Shown: one piece after another, positions 44,782 to 56,840 of the stretch
Layout: each line of letters begins with the position of its first letter
Position numbering within the stretch: position 1 is the stretch's first letter
Assembly: GCF_000005505.3 (NCBI RefSeq)
Contig: NC_016133.3
Coordinates: forward strand, 25,915,008-25,979,007
Direction: 5' to 3'
Length of the DNA stretch: 64,000 bases
Source: Brachypodium distachyon
Lineage: Eukaryota > Streptophyta > Magnoliopsida > Poales > Poaceae
The notes under the pieces: model-generated
What the model was told of the DNA's origin: nothing
What the model saw: the letters and a program-made list of their open reading frames with translations, nothing else
The model's database searches: none
Position numbers and translations under genes: made by a program

Positions 44782-44786
44782 CCGAT

Positions 44787-46594
44787 CCTTGCGCAAATGT
44801 ATCCAAACCAGATCATCGGGCTCAAATGTCACCTTCTTGAGGTTTTTGTTTGCCTTGGCTGCATAGTACTTGGATTTCTTCTCAATCTCTTCGTGTGTCT
44901 TCAAATGAATTTTCTTCACATATGCAGCATGCTTCAAAGCATCCATATTTGATCTCTCTTGCAATGGAGGTGGCAGCAAGTCAATTGGTGCAAGTGGTTT
45001 GAATCCATAGACCACTTCAAACGGACATATGCTGTGGTAGAGTGAACTGCTCTATTATATGCAAACTCCACGTGCAGCAAAGCTGAGAGTGTACGATTCA
45101 CCACCTCCGTTTGGCCATCAGTTGAGGGTGGCATGTCATTGAAAACAACAACTTTGTTCCCAGCTTGGCCCACAACGTCTTCCAAAAGTAGCTCATGAAC
45201 TTCACATCACGATCTGATACGATAGTCTTCGGCATGCCATGCAAGTGCACAACTTCCATAAAAAACAAATCAGCAACATGTGAAGCATCGTCGTTCTTGT
45301 GGCATGGAATAAAATGAGTCATCTTTGAAAATCTATCCACAACAACAAAAATTGAATCCCTCCCCCTCTTAGTCCTAGGAAGCCCTAAAAGAAAATCCGT
45401 GCTAATATCTTCCCAAGGAGCATTTGGAACAGGTAGGGGAGTGTATAAACCATGGGGGTTCAGTTTACACTTAGCTTTGTGACATGTGATGCATCGCTGC
45501 ACAAATCTCCCAACGTCCTTTCGCATCTTTGGCCAATAGAAGTGACCAGCCAGCAACTCTCACGGCCCAAAGTGTCCCATTAATCCACCTGCATGTGATT
45601 CCTGCAAAAACAAGGGTTTAAGCAAAGAATCTGGAACACATAGTTTGTTAGCCCGAAAAAGGAACCATCATGCACATGATAATTATCACATCCTTTCCCA
45701 TCTTTGCGTTTATCAAATGGTTCTGAAAAATTATGACCGGATGCGTACAAATCTCTCAAACTTTCAAAGCCAGGCACTTTAACTTCCAATTGATTCAAAA
45801 GAACATGCCTACGAGACAAGGCATCCGCAACCAGAATTTCTTTTCCTTTCTTATATATTTCACAACATATGGGAATGTTTCAATGAATTCTACCCATTTA
45901 GCATGTCTTCTATTTAGTTTAGGTTGGCCTCTCAAATGTTTCAAAGCTTCATGATCAGAATATACAACAAATTCTTTACGCCATAAGTAATGTTGCCAAG
46001 TTTCAAGAGTTCTAACCAAAGCATATAATTCCTTGTCATACACAGAATAGTTCAATTGAGTACCATTCAACTTTTCATTAAATATGATACTTGTTTTGCT
46101 TCTTGCATCAAAATTCCTCCAATACCAATTCCCCTAGCATCACATTCAGTCTCAAAAGTTCTAGTGAGATCAGGTAAAACAAGAAATGGGGCTTCAGTTA
46201 ATTATATCTTAAGTTCAAGGAAAGCATTTTCTTGTGATTCACTCCATTTGAAGGCAACACCTTTCTTTGTTGGGGCAGCAATGGTGCTAAAGTTTTTGAC
46301 AAACCTTCTATACAAACCGGCAAGAACATGGAAACTTTAGACCTGACTTACATTGATAGGAGTTGGCCAATTCTTTATTGCTTTCACCTTACACACATCA
46401 ATTTCAATTGCCTGTCCTGAAACAACATAGCCAAGAAAAACAACCTTGTTTGTGCAAAAGGAGCACTTCTCAATGTTAGCATATAGTTTTTCTGTCCTTC
46501 GCACATTCAGCACTTGTTTCAAATGATCAACATGTTCCTCTAAGGATCTGCTATATATGAGGATGTCATCAAAGTAAACAAGAACAAATTTTCC
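44787..46594 (-). pseudogene. Gypsy O pol: RT end, RNase H, integrase
   Basis: Minus-strand order from right to left. The RT catalytic block is YFDDILIYS (about 46540-46575), followed by [20 protein letters not shown] (46337-46522). RNase H reads [20 protein letters not shown] and [10 protein letters not shown] (45795-46070). Integrase has its zinc-binding HFYWPKM...CITCHKAK, and the DDE core reads [22 protein letters not shown] and [11 protein letters not shown] (44934-45556). The end reads VTFEPDDLVWIHLRKDR beside the X insertion. Several frameshifts and stops make it non-coding. The 5' part (gag, protease, most RT) is missing, cut at 46595 by the Copia-like LTR. Confidence 0.92.
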
Positions 46595-47929
46595 TGTGAG
46601 ATCGAGATAGGCAATCAGAGGGGGGGTGAATGATTGCGCGGAAGCAAATTAAAAAAATTCCTGAAATGTTCAAACCCTAAAACACCTTTCTGTCCATGAT
46701 AGTAAAACAGCCTTAACTTTTGCTTGGATGAACCAAAAAATACATATGAGTATGCAAAAGAAAGGTAATTAAATTATTTAACCAACGCAAAAAAAATCAG
46801 CTCAATCGGCCGTGTGAATCAAAATATATGATAAAAACAGTAAGAGCTGACAGAGAGTTAGAAGAATCAATCTAGAACCAATTTTGAGGAATAACTAAAA
46901 AGATGAAGTAATCATAATCTTTCATTGATCTCATGAGAAACCTGCATCAAAGTATTATGAACTTGTGATAAACCTGCAGCAAATTGTTAGAAAGATCTAG
47001 CACGAAGAATCCACGAAGATCCGAGAAGAACAGAGATGATACCGCCAACGGATCTCTTTATTGCAACAATGTCAATCGATTACAGAAGACGCAACAATGC
47101 ATCCAAGAACTCTCCAAGAATTGATCTAGATCCAAAGCTCTGAGTTCCCTCACGTCCTTTCTAAAACCCTAGCCTAGATTCTCTCTAGTTATAAGGGAAA
47201 ATTCGCGACCGTAAACCGAGTCCGAATCCATCACGAACTCCTGTGTCCCGGTCGGTATTCTTCCCATGGAACCCACATACGACCTCGGATTGAGATGAGT
47301 CCAAAAGAAAAGTTTGTTGTCTTGACGACACACGCCACTTTCATGTGGACCACTTTTCCATCAGACGCCATATTCATGACGCTACTGTTTAATCTATAAA
47401 CAGCTCTCATCCAGCCACGGCCATATTCACGTCGATGCCACTCCATGCCATCAACTCTTCTTGCGAGGTCTTCAAAACCCGACCATCACGTGTCGAATAT
47501 CTCCAATACCGTACATCTTCGGTATAAACAACGTACGACAAACCGGTGCCTTCTAGATCATCGTAGTCTTCACTTCCATTGCTCATTCGCATGAACGTCC
47601 CGCATGACCTTGATCCTCGACCTCAGCTTCCCCAAGCTTCGTCCCTCGATCCCGTCAACGACCACGTTTCTCTAGCTCCGGCAACACCTGAAAGCGAACA
47701 CACAAATAACCAGTACGAGTACAAGTCCATGACTTGACTCAGGGTAAGTTTCAACACAACTCACGCCAAGTTTTCACATAAGAAACTAATGGATCAACAC
47801 ACCACTAGCAAAGCACTAAGTCCAAACAAGATACATGTCATCACATAAATATCCATATTATCCAAAGTATCCACATCAATGTTTCATCTAAAACACTTGC
47901 CAATGTTACACATCACCTCTGATTTCACA
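46595..47929 (-). repeat. Probable Copia LTR, 1335 bp (3' LTR, minus strand)
   Basis: TGTGAGATCGAGAT at 46595 and GATTTCACA ending at 47929 give TG...CA ends. The next bases to the right, ATCTCCCCCTTG, are a polypurine tract on the minus strand. The stretch next to the cut of gypsy O contains the poly(G) phrase AGAGGGGGGGTGAATGATTG. Superfamily is inferred from the layout (short internal tail, GGGGGAGAT tract directly before TGTGA). No pol is left to prove it. Confidence 0.65.
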
Positions 47930-48040
47930 ATCTCCCCCTTGATGAAAACATTGGCAACATCTCATGAATACCAGACATTGAACATTGATTGGCATACACA
48001 TTCACTTAACTCTCATATTTTCAAGATTTTGAAAAGATAA
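47930..48040 (-). mobile_element. 3' end of the Copia-like internal region
   Basis: About 110 bases with the polypurine tract CAAGGGGGAGAT (minus strand) at 47930-47941, then AT-rich sequence until W LTR sequence begins at about 48041. The rest of the element is missing. Confidence 0.5.
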
Positions 48041-48697
48041 CAGCTCGCTACCCCCGCAAGGGCCCGGGCACCAGTGTTGGGGTTCTCCCGGCAACTCGCG
48101 CTCAGGCCTACAAGTGGGGACAACGGAACAATGGAGACAATGCATTTAATGCACTGACAGGAGTCACACCGGCAGGGCTAGTCTTGCTCAGCAAAACTAG
48201 AGCGGCTACCCTACGGTTCATTTTATTTACCACGTACAGTGGCCTGGGCACTACATGAAACCCAGCAAGGATCAACAGTAGAGTAAGTTTTGTGGCGATG
48301 TCACGCGTTTAGTTAATGTATCGCGCTACATGCATCGGCACCTATGGTATCCCCTTGACTATAAAAGAGGGACCAATGCAACCGGTCAAAGGGTTCCAGT
48401 CCAGTTCGAGCTCAGTAGAGTTTAGCTCAACATTCATCCAAATAGCCAAGTCATTAGAGGGACAAGTAGCAAAGCCCGGGAACTCCCCGGCAACCTGTAC
48501 ACACTCAAACTCATGAATACAATCTAATCAGGATGTAGGGTGTTACACCTCCGGGTGGCCCGAACCTGGGTAAACTCACGCGTCTATGATTCATGTCTTT
48601 CGTCACGCCGGCGATCGCCGGAGTGATCCCCTCGCCCTGCACCGAACCAAAAAGGGGGTGTCCAACATCCCCGATGCCGGAGTTTCAGGCTCCGACA
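48041..48697 (+). repeat. W LTR, plus strand, 5'-truncated, with promoter
   Basis: Matches the last 660 bases of LTR B (3072-3735). A good TATA box, TATAAAAG, lies at 48360-48367. The end is GGCTCCGACA at 48697. The first ~500 bases of the LTR are missing at the junction with the Copia-like fragment, so promoter-proximal sequence remains but the upstream part is lost. Confidence 0.85.
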
Positions 48698-48699
48698 TC

Positions 48700-48718
48700 T
48701 GGCGCGCCAGGTAGGGGG
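48700..48718 (+). other. Primer binding site of the plus-strand W element
   Basis: TGGCGCGCCAGGTAGGGGG begins two bases after the LTR end, identical to the minus-strand site at 460-478. It is where a tRNA 3' end would prime minus-strand synthesis. Confidence 0.75.
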
Positions 48719-48771
48719 GCGTGCAGAAAACTCCGAGTGACCGTCGGCATCATTATCTTCGCTAGCCCGCC

Positions 48772-50690
48772 ATGCCTTCCAAGAAGGAAGACGAGCCCTG
48801 GGTCGACTTGCGCGATACACTCGCCATACGCACTCGGTCCCACAATGCCGCCAGGGCATCCCAAGATCACGGGGACCAAGGCTCCCCCTAGGAGCAGCAA
48901 CCCCAGTAGCAGCCATTGCTGCCACCGCCAGCCCCTCGGGCGTCGGCAAACAACCGCCCGAGGGGGCCTGCAACGCCCAGCGACAGAGCCAGCCACACGG
49001 GTGATGTCAACGTCAGACGTGCTAGCCAGCGAGGTCGCTCCCAGGCTCAAGATGAGCGACAACTGTCACGCCACGACCAGAGCGCGTTGCATGCAACACC
49101 AATTTGTTCCCAGCCCTCTCACCCAAGGGCTCCGGGTGAACGGGGGGATAGCAGCAGGTCAGGGAACCGGCAGCATTCTGCCCAGACCCCGGCAAAAGGC
49201 ATCATTGCCACACGTGTCATGGTGCGCTACAAGCCACCGCAAGGCACGCCGGCTCACGACGCGTGGAGCGCCGAGCTGGACACGCTCCTCGCACTCGCCT
49301 CCCAACAACCGCAAGGAGAGGGTGGCCCGGCCGTCTTAGGCCGAGGCCAGAACTCGGGACGCGGGGATCCTCCCTGTGCCTCGGGGCAAGGACAGCGTCC
49401 TCTACCTGCTGGGGGACAAGACGGTGATGACTCCGGGGATTACTCGGACTCGTCACCGACCGTCATGCAAGGTGACGCGCGGGGCGTCCTGGACGTCCGC
49501 CAGCAGGAAGACCTGCGCCCGTGGTTGTAGCGCTGGCCCCAGCACGAGAGGGAGTGCCAGCGCCCCGAGGAGCAGGGAGACGCTCCTTTGGGCGTCGACG
49601 ACGGCAGCGCCATGTTTACTCGCGAACTACACCGGGTGACATGGCCCCGCAAGTTCCGAGCACCGGCGCTCGGGACATACGACGGTACCATGAATCCCAA
49701 AGATTTTCTCCTGACCTATACGTTGGGCATGCATGCTATTGGCGTCGGCGAAAAGATTTGGGCCAACTGGTTCCCGATGGTCCTGAAAGGATCAACGAGA
49801 ACTTGGTTGCTGAACCTGCCTGCCGGGTCCATCGCCTCTTGGGCAGACCTGCGCGAGCAGTTCATGAACGCGTTCCAGGGCAGTTACAAGCACCGGGGAA
49901 CCCTGGCTGAGCTGCACACGGTGGTGCAAAAGTCAGGGGAGACGTTGCGGAACTTCACCAACAGGTTCTCCAACATCTCCTACTCCATCCCAGAGGCGGA
50001 AGCGGCCACCATCATCAACACATGCGCCACCAACGTCTGCGATCCGAAGATGCGTGAGAAGCTAAACACGCACCGGATCAGGACCACCAGGGATCTGTAC
50101 GCCCTCGCGCACAAGTGCGCGATGGCCGAGGAAGGGCGCTTGGCGCCTGAACTTGCCACTAAAGCGGCGGCAAACCCACCCGAGGGCTCCGAGAAGAAGG
50201 GCTCACAAAAACGTGGCAGGAAGCAAGTGCTTGCCACGGAACCGGGAGCTCCCCAGAGGCCAGCCAAGAAGGCTGCGTTGGCAGGCGCATCGGGTAGAAG
50301 GCCGGCAACATCCGCTCGCTGCCCCATCCACGCCAATGCCACCCACAACGCGCAGGACTGCCGCACTCTCCAGACTATCAAGGAGAAGCGTGAGCAGCGC
50401 CACGAGGAGCGCCGTGCCGCTGGAGCCTGCTTTAACCGAGGGGATATCGGACACCTCTCCTGCGATTGCCCAAACAACCCCTGCAATGGAGCGGGCCGCG
50501 GCGCGGCCAACAGCAGTGACAAGGCAGAACCCAAGGGGGGTCGCGGTCAAGGCCGTTGTGGCAAAGACCGGCCTCCCCGGGGACATGACAAGCCTCATGC
50601 TGATCAGCGAGGACGACTGCAGCGACGACGTCGACAAGCCCGGCTTCCAGGAGCCTCGCGATGTTGCCTACATCCATTTTTGAGCATACG
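48772..50690 (+). pseudogene. W gag, plus strand, with stops
   Basis: A single frame from ATG 48772 (MPSKKEDEPW) runs to about 50540, broken by TAG codons near 48890, near 48905 and at 49528. The core at about 49640-50120 reads VTWPRKFRAPALGTYDGTMN, LTYTLGMHAIG, WLLNLPAGSIASWADLREQF, TLRNFTNRFS and MREKLNTHRIRTTRDLYALA. A Lys/Arg-rich linker follows, then the knuckle CFNRGDIGHLSCDC, where the second Cys is replaced by Arg. Near 50550 the frame shifts and continues as GDMTSLMLISEDDCSDD towards the protease. Gag would form the RNA-packaging particle; this copy cannot make it. Confidence 0.9.
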
Positions 50691-51184
50691 CTCTCAAGTT
50701 TCACGCCGCCGTGAAGCGGCTCACCCGTGAGGCGTGCACCCTCCACCCCAGCGTGGAGGCACAACAACCGTTGAGGTGGTCGCATGTGCCGATCACCTTC
50801 AACTCGTACGATCACTCCATCCGTCCCTTGGGGTCAGGGGTTCTACCCCTCGTGGTGTCACGATCATCAACAACGTGATGGTGAGCAAGGTTCTGGTGGA
50901 CAACGGAGTGAGTCTCAACCTCTTTTCCGCCAAGTTGGTGGAGAATCTTCAGCTGCCCATGGAGCAGGTGAAGCCCACCACCCATTCCGGGGGATTAACC
51001 TCGAAGTGGTGCAGCCCATGGGGCGAATCACGCTCCCGGTGACTTTCGGGTCCCGGGAATCATTCTAGACTGAGCACGTCTTCTTTGATGTGTCTCACAC
51101 TCTGTTGCCATACAACGGGATCATTGGTCGGCTTGCGCTGATCAAGTTCATGGCGGCGACTCATGGCACCTACGGCGTGATGAA
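50691..51184 (+). pseudogene. W aspartic protease region, truncated
   Basis: Shifting frames encode the retropepsin core. The active-site block reads VLVDNGVSLNLFS (family form LVDGGASLNLL, so the Gly-Ala are changed), then LVENLQLPMEQVKP, and TLLPYNGIIGRLALIKFMAA (family form LLPYNAILGRP). The catalytic Asp-Thr/Ser-Gly equivalent is DNG. At about 51185 the text leaves W for a different element, so reverse transcriptase and integrase of W are missing. Confidence 0.85.
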
Positions 51185-51186
51185 AT

Positions 51187-53877
51187 TTGTCCTCCGTGGA
51201 TCGCGAGAGGGTTGCTGGCATGCAAGAGGAAGGGTTGCTGTCCCCGCGGCCTGGGCATGTGCGTTTTCCCAGCAAGGAGGTAATCCCTTGCCCCATGCAT
51301 GGAGAGCGGGTGGTGCATTACGATTTCATCACCCGCGGCTTAGCATTCCCAGTCCATCATTTCCTTCGTAGCTTGCTTTTGGCCTACAGGCTCCAACTTC
51401 ATAGTCTTTCCCCAAACTCCTATCTCCACATTGCGTGCTTTATGACGCTGTGTGAATGCTTCCTCAGTATAAACCCACAGCTAGGTCTTTGGAAGAAATT
51501 GTTCACAATCCAGCACCAAGACAAGAACGAAATTGGATGTGTGGACATCAAAACTCATGCAGATGCCAAATTCTTCAACCTCCGAGCGAGGGAATCACTT
51601 TCTTGATGGAAATCGAGGTGGTTTTATGTCATGGATGTGCCAGCTGAGGGGCGTGGCTTCAGTCTCCCTGAATTCTCCGCGACATCTTCAGTGAAGAAGA
51701 CGACGGCATGGAGTCATAAGTTGGGCGGAACAGAGGGCGAAGAGGCTGAGACTCTGATGGCCCAAGTCTTGTCTCTCATGGAGACTCCTCAGTTGAAGGT
51801 GACAGGAATTCACCTCATTGCTGCTTTTATCCGGAGAAGAATCCAACCTTTGCAAGCTCGTGCTTATCCCATGTGGGCATATCAAGGGGTTCATGACCCA
51901 ACCAGGATTAGCTCCATGGAATTTCGTTCGACTGAAGTGTGTCGACGGGTTTGACGGCTCACTGACTTGGGTGAGTCAGAGCCATGCGAGATTGACCCTC
52001 CAGTGGCTCCCTATGGACCTGACAGGCCCCAGGAAAAGGTAGTCATCGAGGCTTTTAACAAACCTTGCAGTCTTGAATGAACTGTTTCTGATTATACTTT
52101 TGATTCCAGGGACCGGACAATGAGCCAAGCAGTGTTTCTCCACCGGCAAACAAGCGCGGCAGAGAAGACGATAACCCGCCGGTATAGACCCGACCAACAG
52201 GCACGAGGGACCCGAATATTGAGCTGTCGGTGTCTGTACCTGCGTTCAAAAGAACCAAGTCCGACGGGCCTGTTGCGGCTCGTCGTTTTGGCCTTCTTGC
52301 TCGATTCGACCGTGGCAGGTGAGCACTTTGGTGATCCTATTTCAGCATTTTAGAGATTTTATTGAACCTCTAAAAATTCTTGTTGAGCCATAGCGGTGGC
52401 TCAGTCGAGGGAAAAAAGGCTCCCGAGACCGAATCGACTGGTCAGGACTCGAGAGGGTCAGACCAACCGACTAAGGAGAAGGCGGCTCAGCCCGAAGGAG
52501 CCTCAGCAGCTAATCCTCCAGAAGCGAGCGGAGGGAGTCGACCAGATGAGTCAACTATTCCTTAGGCGACGACTCCTGCTCTGAGTTAGCATGTGAGTAA
52601 TTTTGTCTTCTGTTATTGTTTTTGCCTCCCGGTGGGAGTGGTGCTCAAGAAATGACTTGAGATTGCGATTGTTTTTTAGCCAATCATACGCTCCATGACA
52701 ACTCTTATTGAAGAGTTCGAGGAGATGAAAGCGCAATAGACTTCGAGCAGAGCTGGATCAGTGTCATCAAGAACTGAAGGAAAAGCCGCCGAGAAGTGCC
52801 GTCTCCAGCAACGTATGGACTCCCGTCTTTCCACAGAGAAAGAGCGGAAAAAATTTGGACCGAGCGACTCGAAATTGCTACTCGATCTGTCCCTGGTGAG
52901 CATTCCCGTATGTCACTCAGAGAGCTTTACCTTCTAGTGCAAAGTTTAAACGTTGCTTCAGAGAGCTCTCGATGCCTCTGCTAAGGTTCAATTTATTAAG
53001 AAAAGCCAGAGCTTCAATGAGGCTTGAGAGAATGTCGAGATTATCAACACCGAAGCCAAAGGCAAGCTCGGATAGGTGATGAAGATTCTGACCACTGTAA
53101 TTAGGAAAATGTTTCCTGATGGGTCAGTGCCGGAGTCGCTGAACGGGCTCATCGACTTCTTTACTGCGAGTCAAGATCCGGTAGGGAAGTACTGCCAGCA
53201 TCGGGCGACGACCGACGCTGAGTTATTCTTCCCGCTTGCTTTTGCGCATGGTGTCGAGGAAGACAATCTGTGCCAAGTGGCCTCTCAGTCGACTCGATCG
53301 AGGGCAGGCGACAAGATCAGCCTAGGACCCTTTATGGGAAAAGGCAAAGAACTGGCTGAGATCTCGTTGCGGCAACCTCGTAGATCAATCGAGGAGATAA
53401 ACCTAGCTTCATCTGGTTGCCCAAAGGTGGGCGATATTTCACTAGATATATTCGATTCTCTTTCTTCCTTGTGAATCTTCTTCTTCTGTTCTTTTGCTTT
53501 GTAAAGAACTGCACTAGCTGAGCCTTTTTTGGAAAGAAATCTAAGGTCTTTGACTCCACCCCTGAAGGAGGTTTTAGGATAAATGAAGAGGTAATTTGAG
53601 TCTTTTTTCGCGCAGAGGGAAAAAAGACAATCAAGTCACCCGGTTCTTGCTGCAAAGGCAGCCTCTACCAACGATGTTCCAGCCAAACCTGGCAAAAAGG
53701 GTCAAGCTGAGATGACTCTGTCCCCAGAGCAGTTGCAAGAAGCTGAGGCTCGCCAAGCTAAGCTGAAGCGTTACACGCTGAGTGACGCTCAAAGTAGCAA
53801 GGCTAGCCTGAAAGCTACAACCAACCGGGAAGAGTTTCTCTTTGGAGAACTTTGTAACCTGAGCGGTCAAATCCAAG
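51187..53877 (+). pseudogene. Decayed gene of the putative gypsy-type transposon N-terminal family, 5' part
   Basis: The first block (51187-51600) contains GERVVHYDFITRGLAFPVHH, PNSYLHIACFMTLCECFL and FGLWKKLF-like LGLWKKLFTIQ, the signature of the plant family known as putative gypsy type transposon (Transposase_28-like). The second block (51631-51954) has HLIAAFIRRRIQPLQARAYP and WAYQGVHDPTR, the next conserved part. Later exons hold charged, coiled-coil-like text (52670-53060), then VIRKMFPDGSVPESLNGLID, FTASQDPVGKY and FFPLAFAHGVEEDNL, and finally a Gln/Lys-rich exon (53640-53877) ending with a GT donor at 53878. Stops and frameshifts are common. Its cellular function is unknown, and it joins W protease at about 51185. 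Confidence 0.7.
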
Positions 53878-53912
53878 GTATAGGTTCTCATCTCTTTTAT
53901 GACTTTGCCTTT

Positions 53913-54237
53913 TGTCGTGGTGGTGTCACGGCAGATGCCATAGGATGGCTTATGTTGGGGCCAATGGACAAAGGAGAAACCGAAGGAGGGAGGACGTGAT
54001 TAGAACCACGCACGACACAAGAACACACACAACTTTACCCAAGTTCGGAGCCCTCTAGATGAGGTAAAACCCCTACTCCTGCTTTGTTGTATCACTTGAG
54101 ATTCTGAGGGCTACAATGGTGCTCCTTGAGCAGTTTCTTGAGGAGGAAGAAGAAGAAGGGGAAAACCCTCGATGACTAAGTGAAGGACCCTCTCCCAGGA
54201 GGGGTGGTGCTCCTATTTATAGGCCGCAGATGTTACA
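53913..54237 (-). repeat. F 3' LTR (minus strand)
   Basis: Plus-strand start TGTCGTGGTGGTGTCACGG; right end near GCAGATGTTACA. It contains the same TATAAATAGG promoter word (reverse strand, 54213-54223 area) and GAGGTAAAACCCCTACT block as the 5' LTR. The exact inner end is uncertain because another LTR-like sequence is inserted beside it. Confidence 0.9.
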
Positions 54238-54941
54238 TTTGCCCTATAAATGTCTGTCAGTGGCTCGGTGCGGACGGCGCGCGCCGGGCCCCACCTGTCA
54301 GTGGCCTATAAAACAATTTGCTCCGGGCCCCACCTGTCAGTGCCCTATAAAACAATTTGCTCCGGGCCCCACCTGTCAGTGGCTCGGTGCGGGTGGCGCG
54401 CGCCAGGCCGGTTCTGGCGCGGTCGGGACTGGGCCGGTTCGGCCCATTTGGCCGGGCCGGTCCGGTTTTCTACCTTTTTTTTCTTTTAGCCTTTTCTTTT
54501 TTTCCTTTTTCTCATTTCTTTGATATCTTTTGATTTTGAACTCCGAATTGGCCCAAATAAATTCCAGAAAATTTGTAAAATCATGTTTTATCATGATTCA
54601 ACTTTTGGGAGTAATTTCCCCTCAAAATAAAATATATAAAAATACATTTGCCCTATAAATGCCTTTAGGGCTATATAACTATTTAAATAAAATAGTTTTT
54701 CAACTCCAAATAATTATCCAAAAATTATGGGATAGCTTATTTATGCAATAAACCCCTTTTATAAATAAACCCTATTGGTTTGAAGATCCAAAGCTCAAAT
54801 GGGTGTAAACCCAAGGGTTTAAATTGAAATAAAAACTTTTAAAGCCTTTTGAGATTCAAATTTGAATTCAAATATGCAATTGTGGCATGATGGTCATGGA
54901 TGCAATGCACATGTAAGAATTTGAAATTTTGGGATGTTACA
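54238..54941 (-). repeat. LTR-like insertion beside the F 3' LTR, with 39-bp tandem repeat
   Basis: The reverse complement begins TGTAACATCCCAAAATTTCA at 54941, a typical Triticeae gypsy LTR start, and no coding follows. The left border is unclear because both the F LTR and this piece end in TGTTACA-like words. A unit of 39 bases (GGGCCCCACCTGTCAGTG then CCTATAAAACAATTTGCTCC) stands at 54286-54324 and 54325-54363, with a partial third copy from 54364. It is probably a solo LTR; no matching target duplication could be fixed. Confidence 0.55.
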
Positions 54942-55573
54942 TGTCGGAAGAAACTTTTAAAGCTATTAGATCCCTGGGATGCCGGTTGCAGATGTAAATA
55001 CTTTGAAGTACTTTCAGTTATGATGCACGATATTTTTAATTTCCTTATGCCTTTTTAGTTATTGAGTTCCTAACCGAGTCCTCGAGTTTATTTTTTTTGT
55101 TGGTGAAATAATATGACCTCGGATTTTTGTCTGCCTTGTCAACGTTCGACGTATGAATCACAAACTCATAGAATAGACCCTTCAAAAAATTTTAACTCAA
55201 AAAACCCGCCTGGAAATGCCCGACATAGGAAAGGAATGCTGGGTTAGAGGTAAAACAACGCGTATCTCGGCTCGCTCATTTGCTTGTTTCCGCAATCGTT
55301 CTTCATGTGTTCAGTAATTTCATACCCATACTCTATCTTGCCATGAAGCCGGGTTGCGAACCACAGCTAAGTCATAGAGGCAGTTTTCAGTACTGACACA
55401 CTACTAAACCGATATAAGATTACACAATCAAGCCATGCCGACATACAAATAGATAAATGTAATACAACACTGATATAGCATGGAAGTTCCCGAGTTCCTT
55501 TTGAGAACCCGGCGGATAATTCATTGTCTCAAAATATTCAACATAAGGAAAAAACGATACAAATACTCATCTG
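54942..55573 (-). other. F 3' untranslated region
   Basis: Between the F pol stop (55574) and the LTR region. No frame or motif of note. A clear polypurine tract is not visible, perhaps lost when the LTR-like piece inserted. Confidence 0.5.
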
Positions 55574-56840
55574 TTAAGTATAGAATGGACGAAGCAAAGC
55601 TACATTCCATGGCCTCTTGGATTCCTCGCCGGACCGGTCCATCCTTTTCGTATTTGGATCCTGCGCATCTATAAGATAGTAGGAATCATTGTGCAGCGCT
55701 TTGCTCACAATGAAGGGTCCTTCCCATGGGGGCGACAGTTTATGCATGCCGACTGTACGCTGCACAAGCCGGAGCACAAGATCTCCTTCCCGGAATACCC
55801 GCGGGTTTACCTTCCGGCTGTGATTAACGCCTTAGGTGTTGTTGATAGATGGCCGACCGAGATAAGGCCAATTCCCGTGCCTCTTCGAGCAGGTCGACAT
55901 CATTTTCACGTGTCTCTTTTACCTCTACTTCCGTATACATGGTCACTCGCGGAGAGTCATGTTCAATGTCGGCTAGTAAGACAGATTCCGCCCCGTATAC
56001 GAGGAAAAATGGCGTATAGCCTGTGGAGTGATTTGGAGTTGTCTTGAGACTCCATAGCATAGCTGGGAGTTCATCTAGCTAGCATCCTGGAGTGCGTTCC
56101 AGTGGCTCAATTAGCCGAGGTTTTATGCCGGCTAGAACCATGCCGTTTGCTCTCTCAACTTGTCCGTTGGACTGAGGATGTGCCACTGAGGCGATATCCA
56201 GCCGGATTTTCTTTTCCGCGCAAAATCGCGCAAAAGGCCCCTGTGCGAAGTTTGTTCCATTATCCGTGATGACGCTGTGCGGGTAACCGTACCTCAAGAT
56301 GATGTCTTTCAAAAATGACACCGCGGTTCTTACCGTCACACTTCCGTATTGGCTTCACTTCGATCCATTTAGTGAATTTGTCAACCATGACCAAGATATG
56401 CGTCATGTCTCCTCACGCCCGCTTGAAGGGTCCCACCATATCCAAACACCAAATAGCAAACGGCCAAGTGATTGGGATAGTCTTGAGCTTGGATGCCGGC
56501 ATATGAATTTTGCTAGCATACCTCTGGCAACCGTTGCATTTCCTGACCATGTCTTCTGCTTCATGTAGCGCACTCGGCCAGTAAAAACCGTGCCGGAATG
56601 CCTTGCCCACAAATGTTCTTGAGGATGCATGATGACCACACTCCCCCTGGTGAATATCCCGAAGTATTTCTTGTCCTTCTTCTGGCTCAACGCAGCGTTG
56701 CAAGACGTTAGTAACACTTCACTTATATAGCTCGCCTGGTAATAGTGTATGCCTTTGCTCTTCTCTGAATTTGCCTTGCCAACACTTCCTCTTCCGGCAG
56801 ACTCCCATCCTTGAGGTAGGACATTATTGGTTGCGCCCAA
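55574..56840 (-). pseudogene. F integrase
   Basis: Minus-strand order: the zinc-binding end with HHASSRTF...HGFYWPSALHEAEDMV and CNGCQRYA (HHCC), then ITWPFAIWCLDMVGPF (first Asp), then VITDNGTNF (second Asp) and HPQSNGQVERANGMV (Glu) of the DDE core. The rest reads LWSLKTTPNHSTGYTPFFLV and YGAESVLL, and the C-terminal end reads LSPPWEGPFIVSKAL and NVALLRPFYT, stopping at 55574. Frames change near 56400, 56080 and 55800, so it is broken. Integrase would insert the cDNA into the genome. Confidence 0.92.

Noticed and set aside
54238..54400. Possible pararetrovirus or satellite because of the 39-bp repeats
   Set aside because: Context is LTR-like with a TGTAACATCCC start; no viral coding is present.
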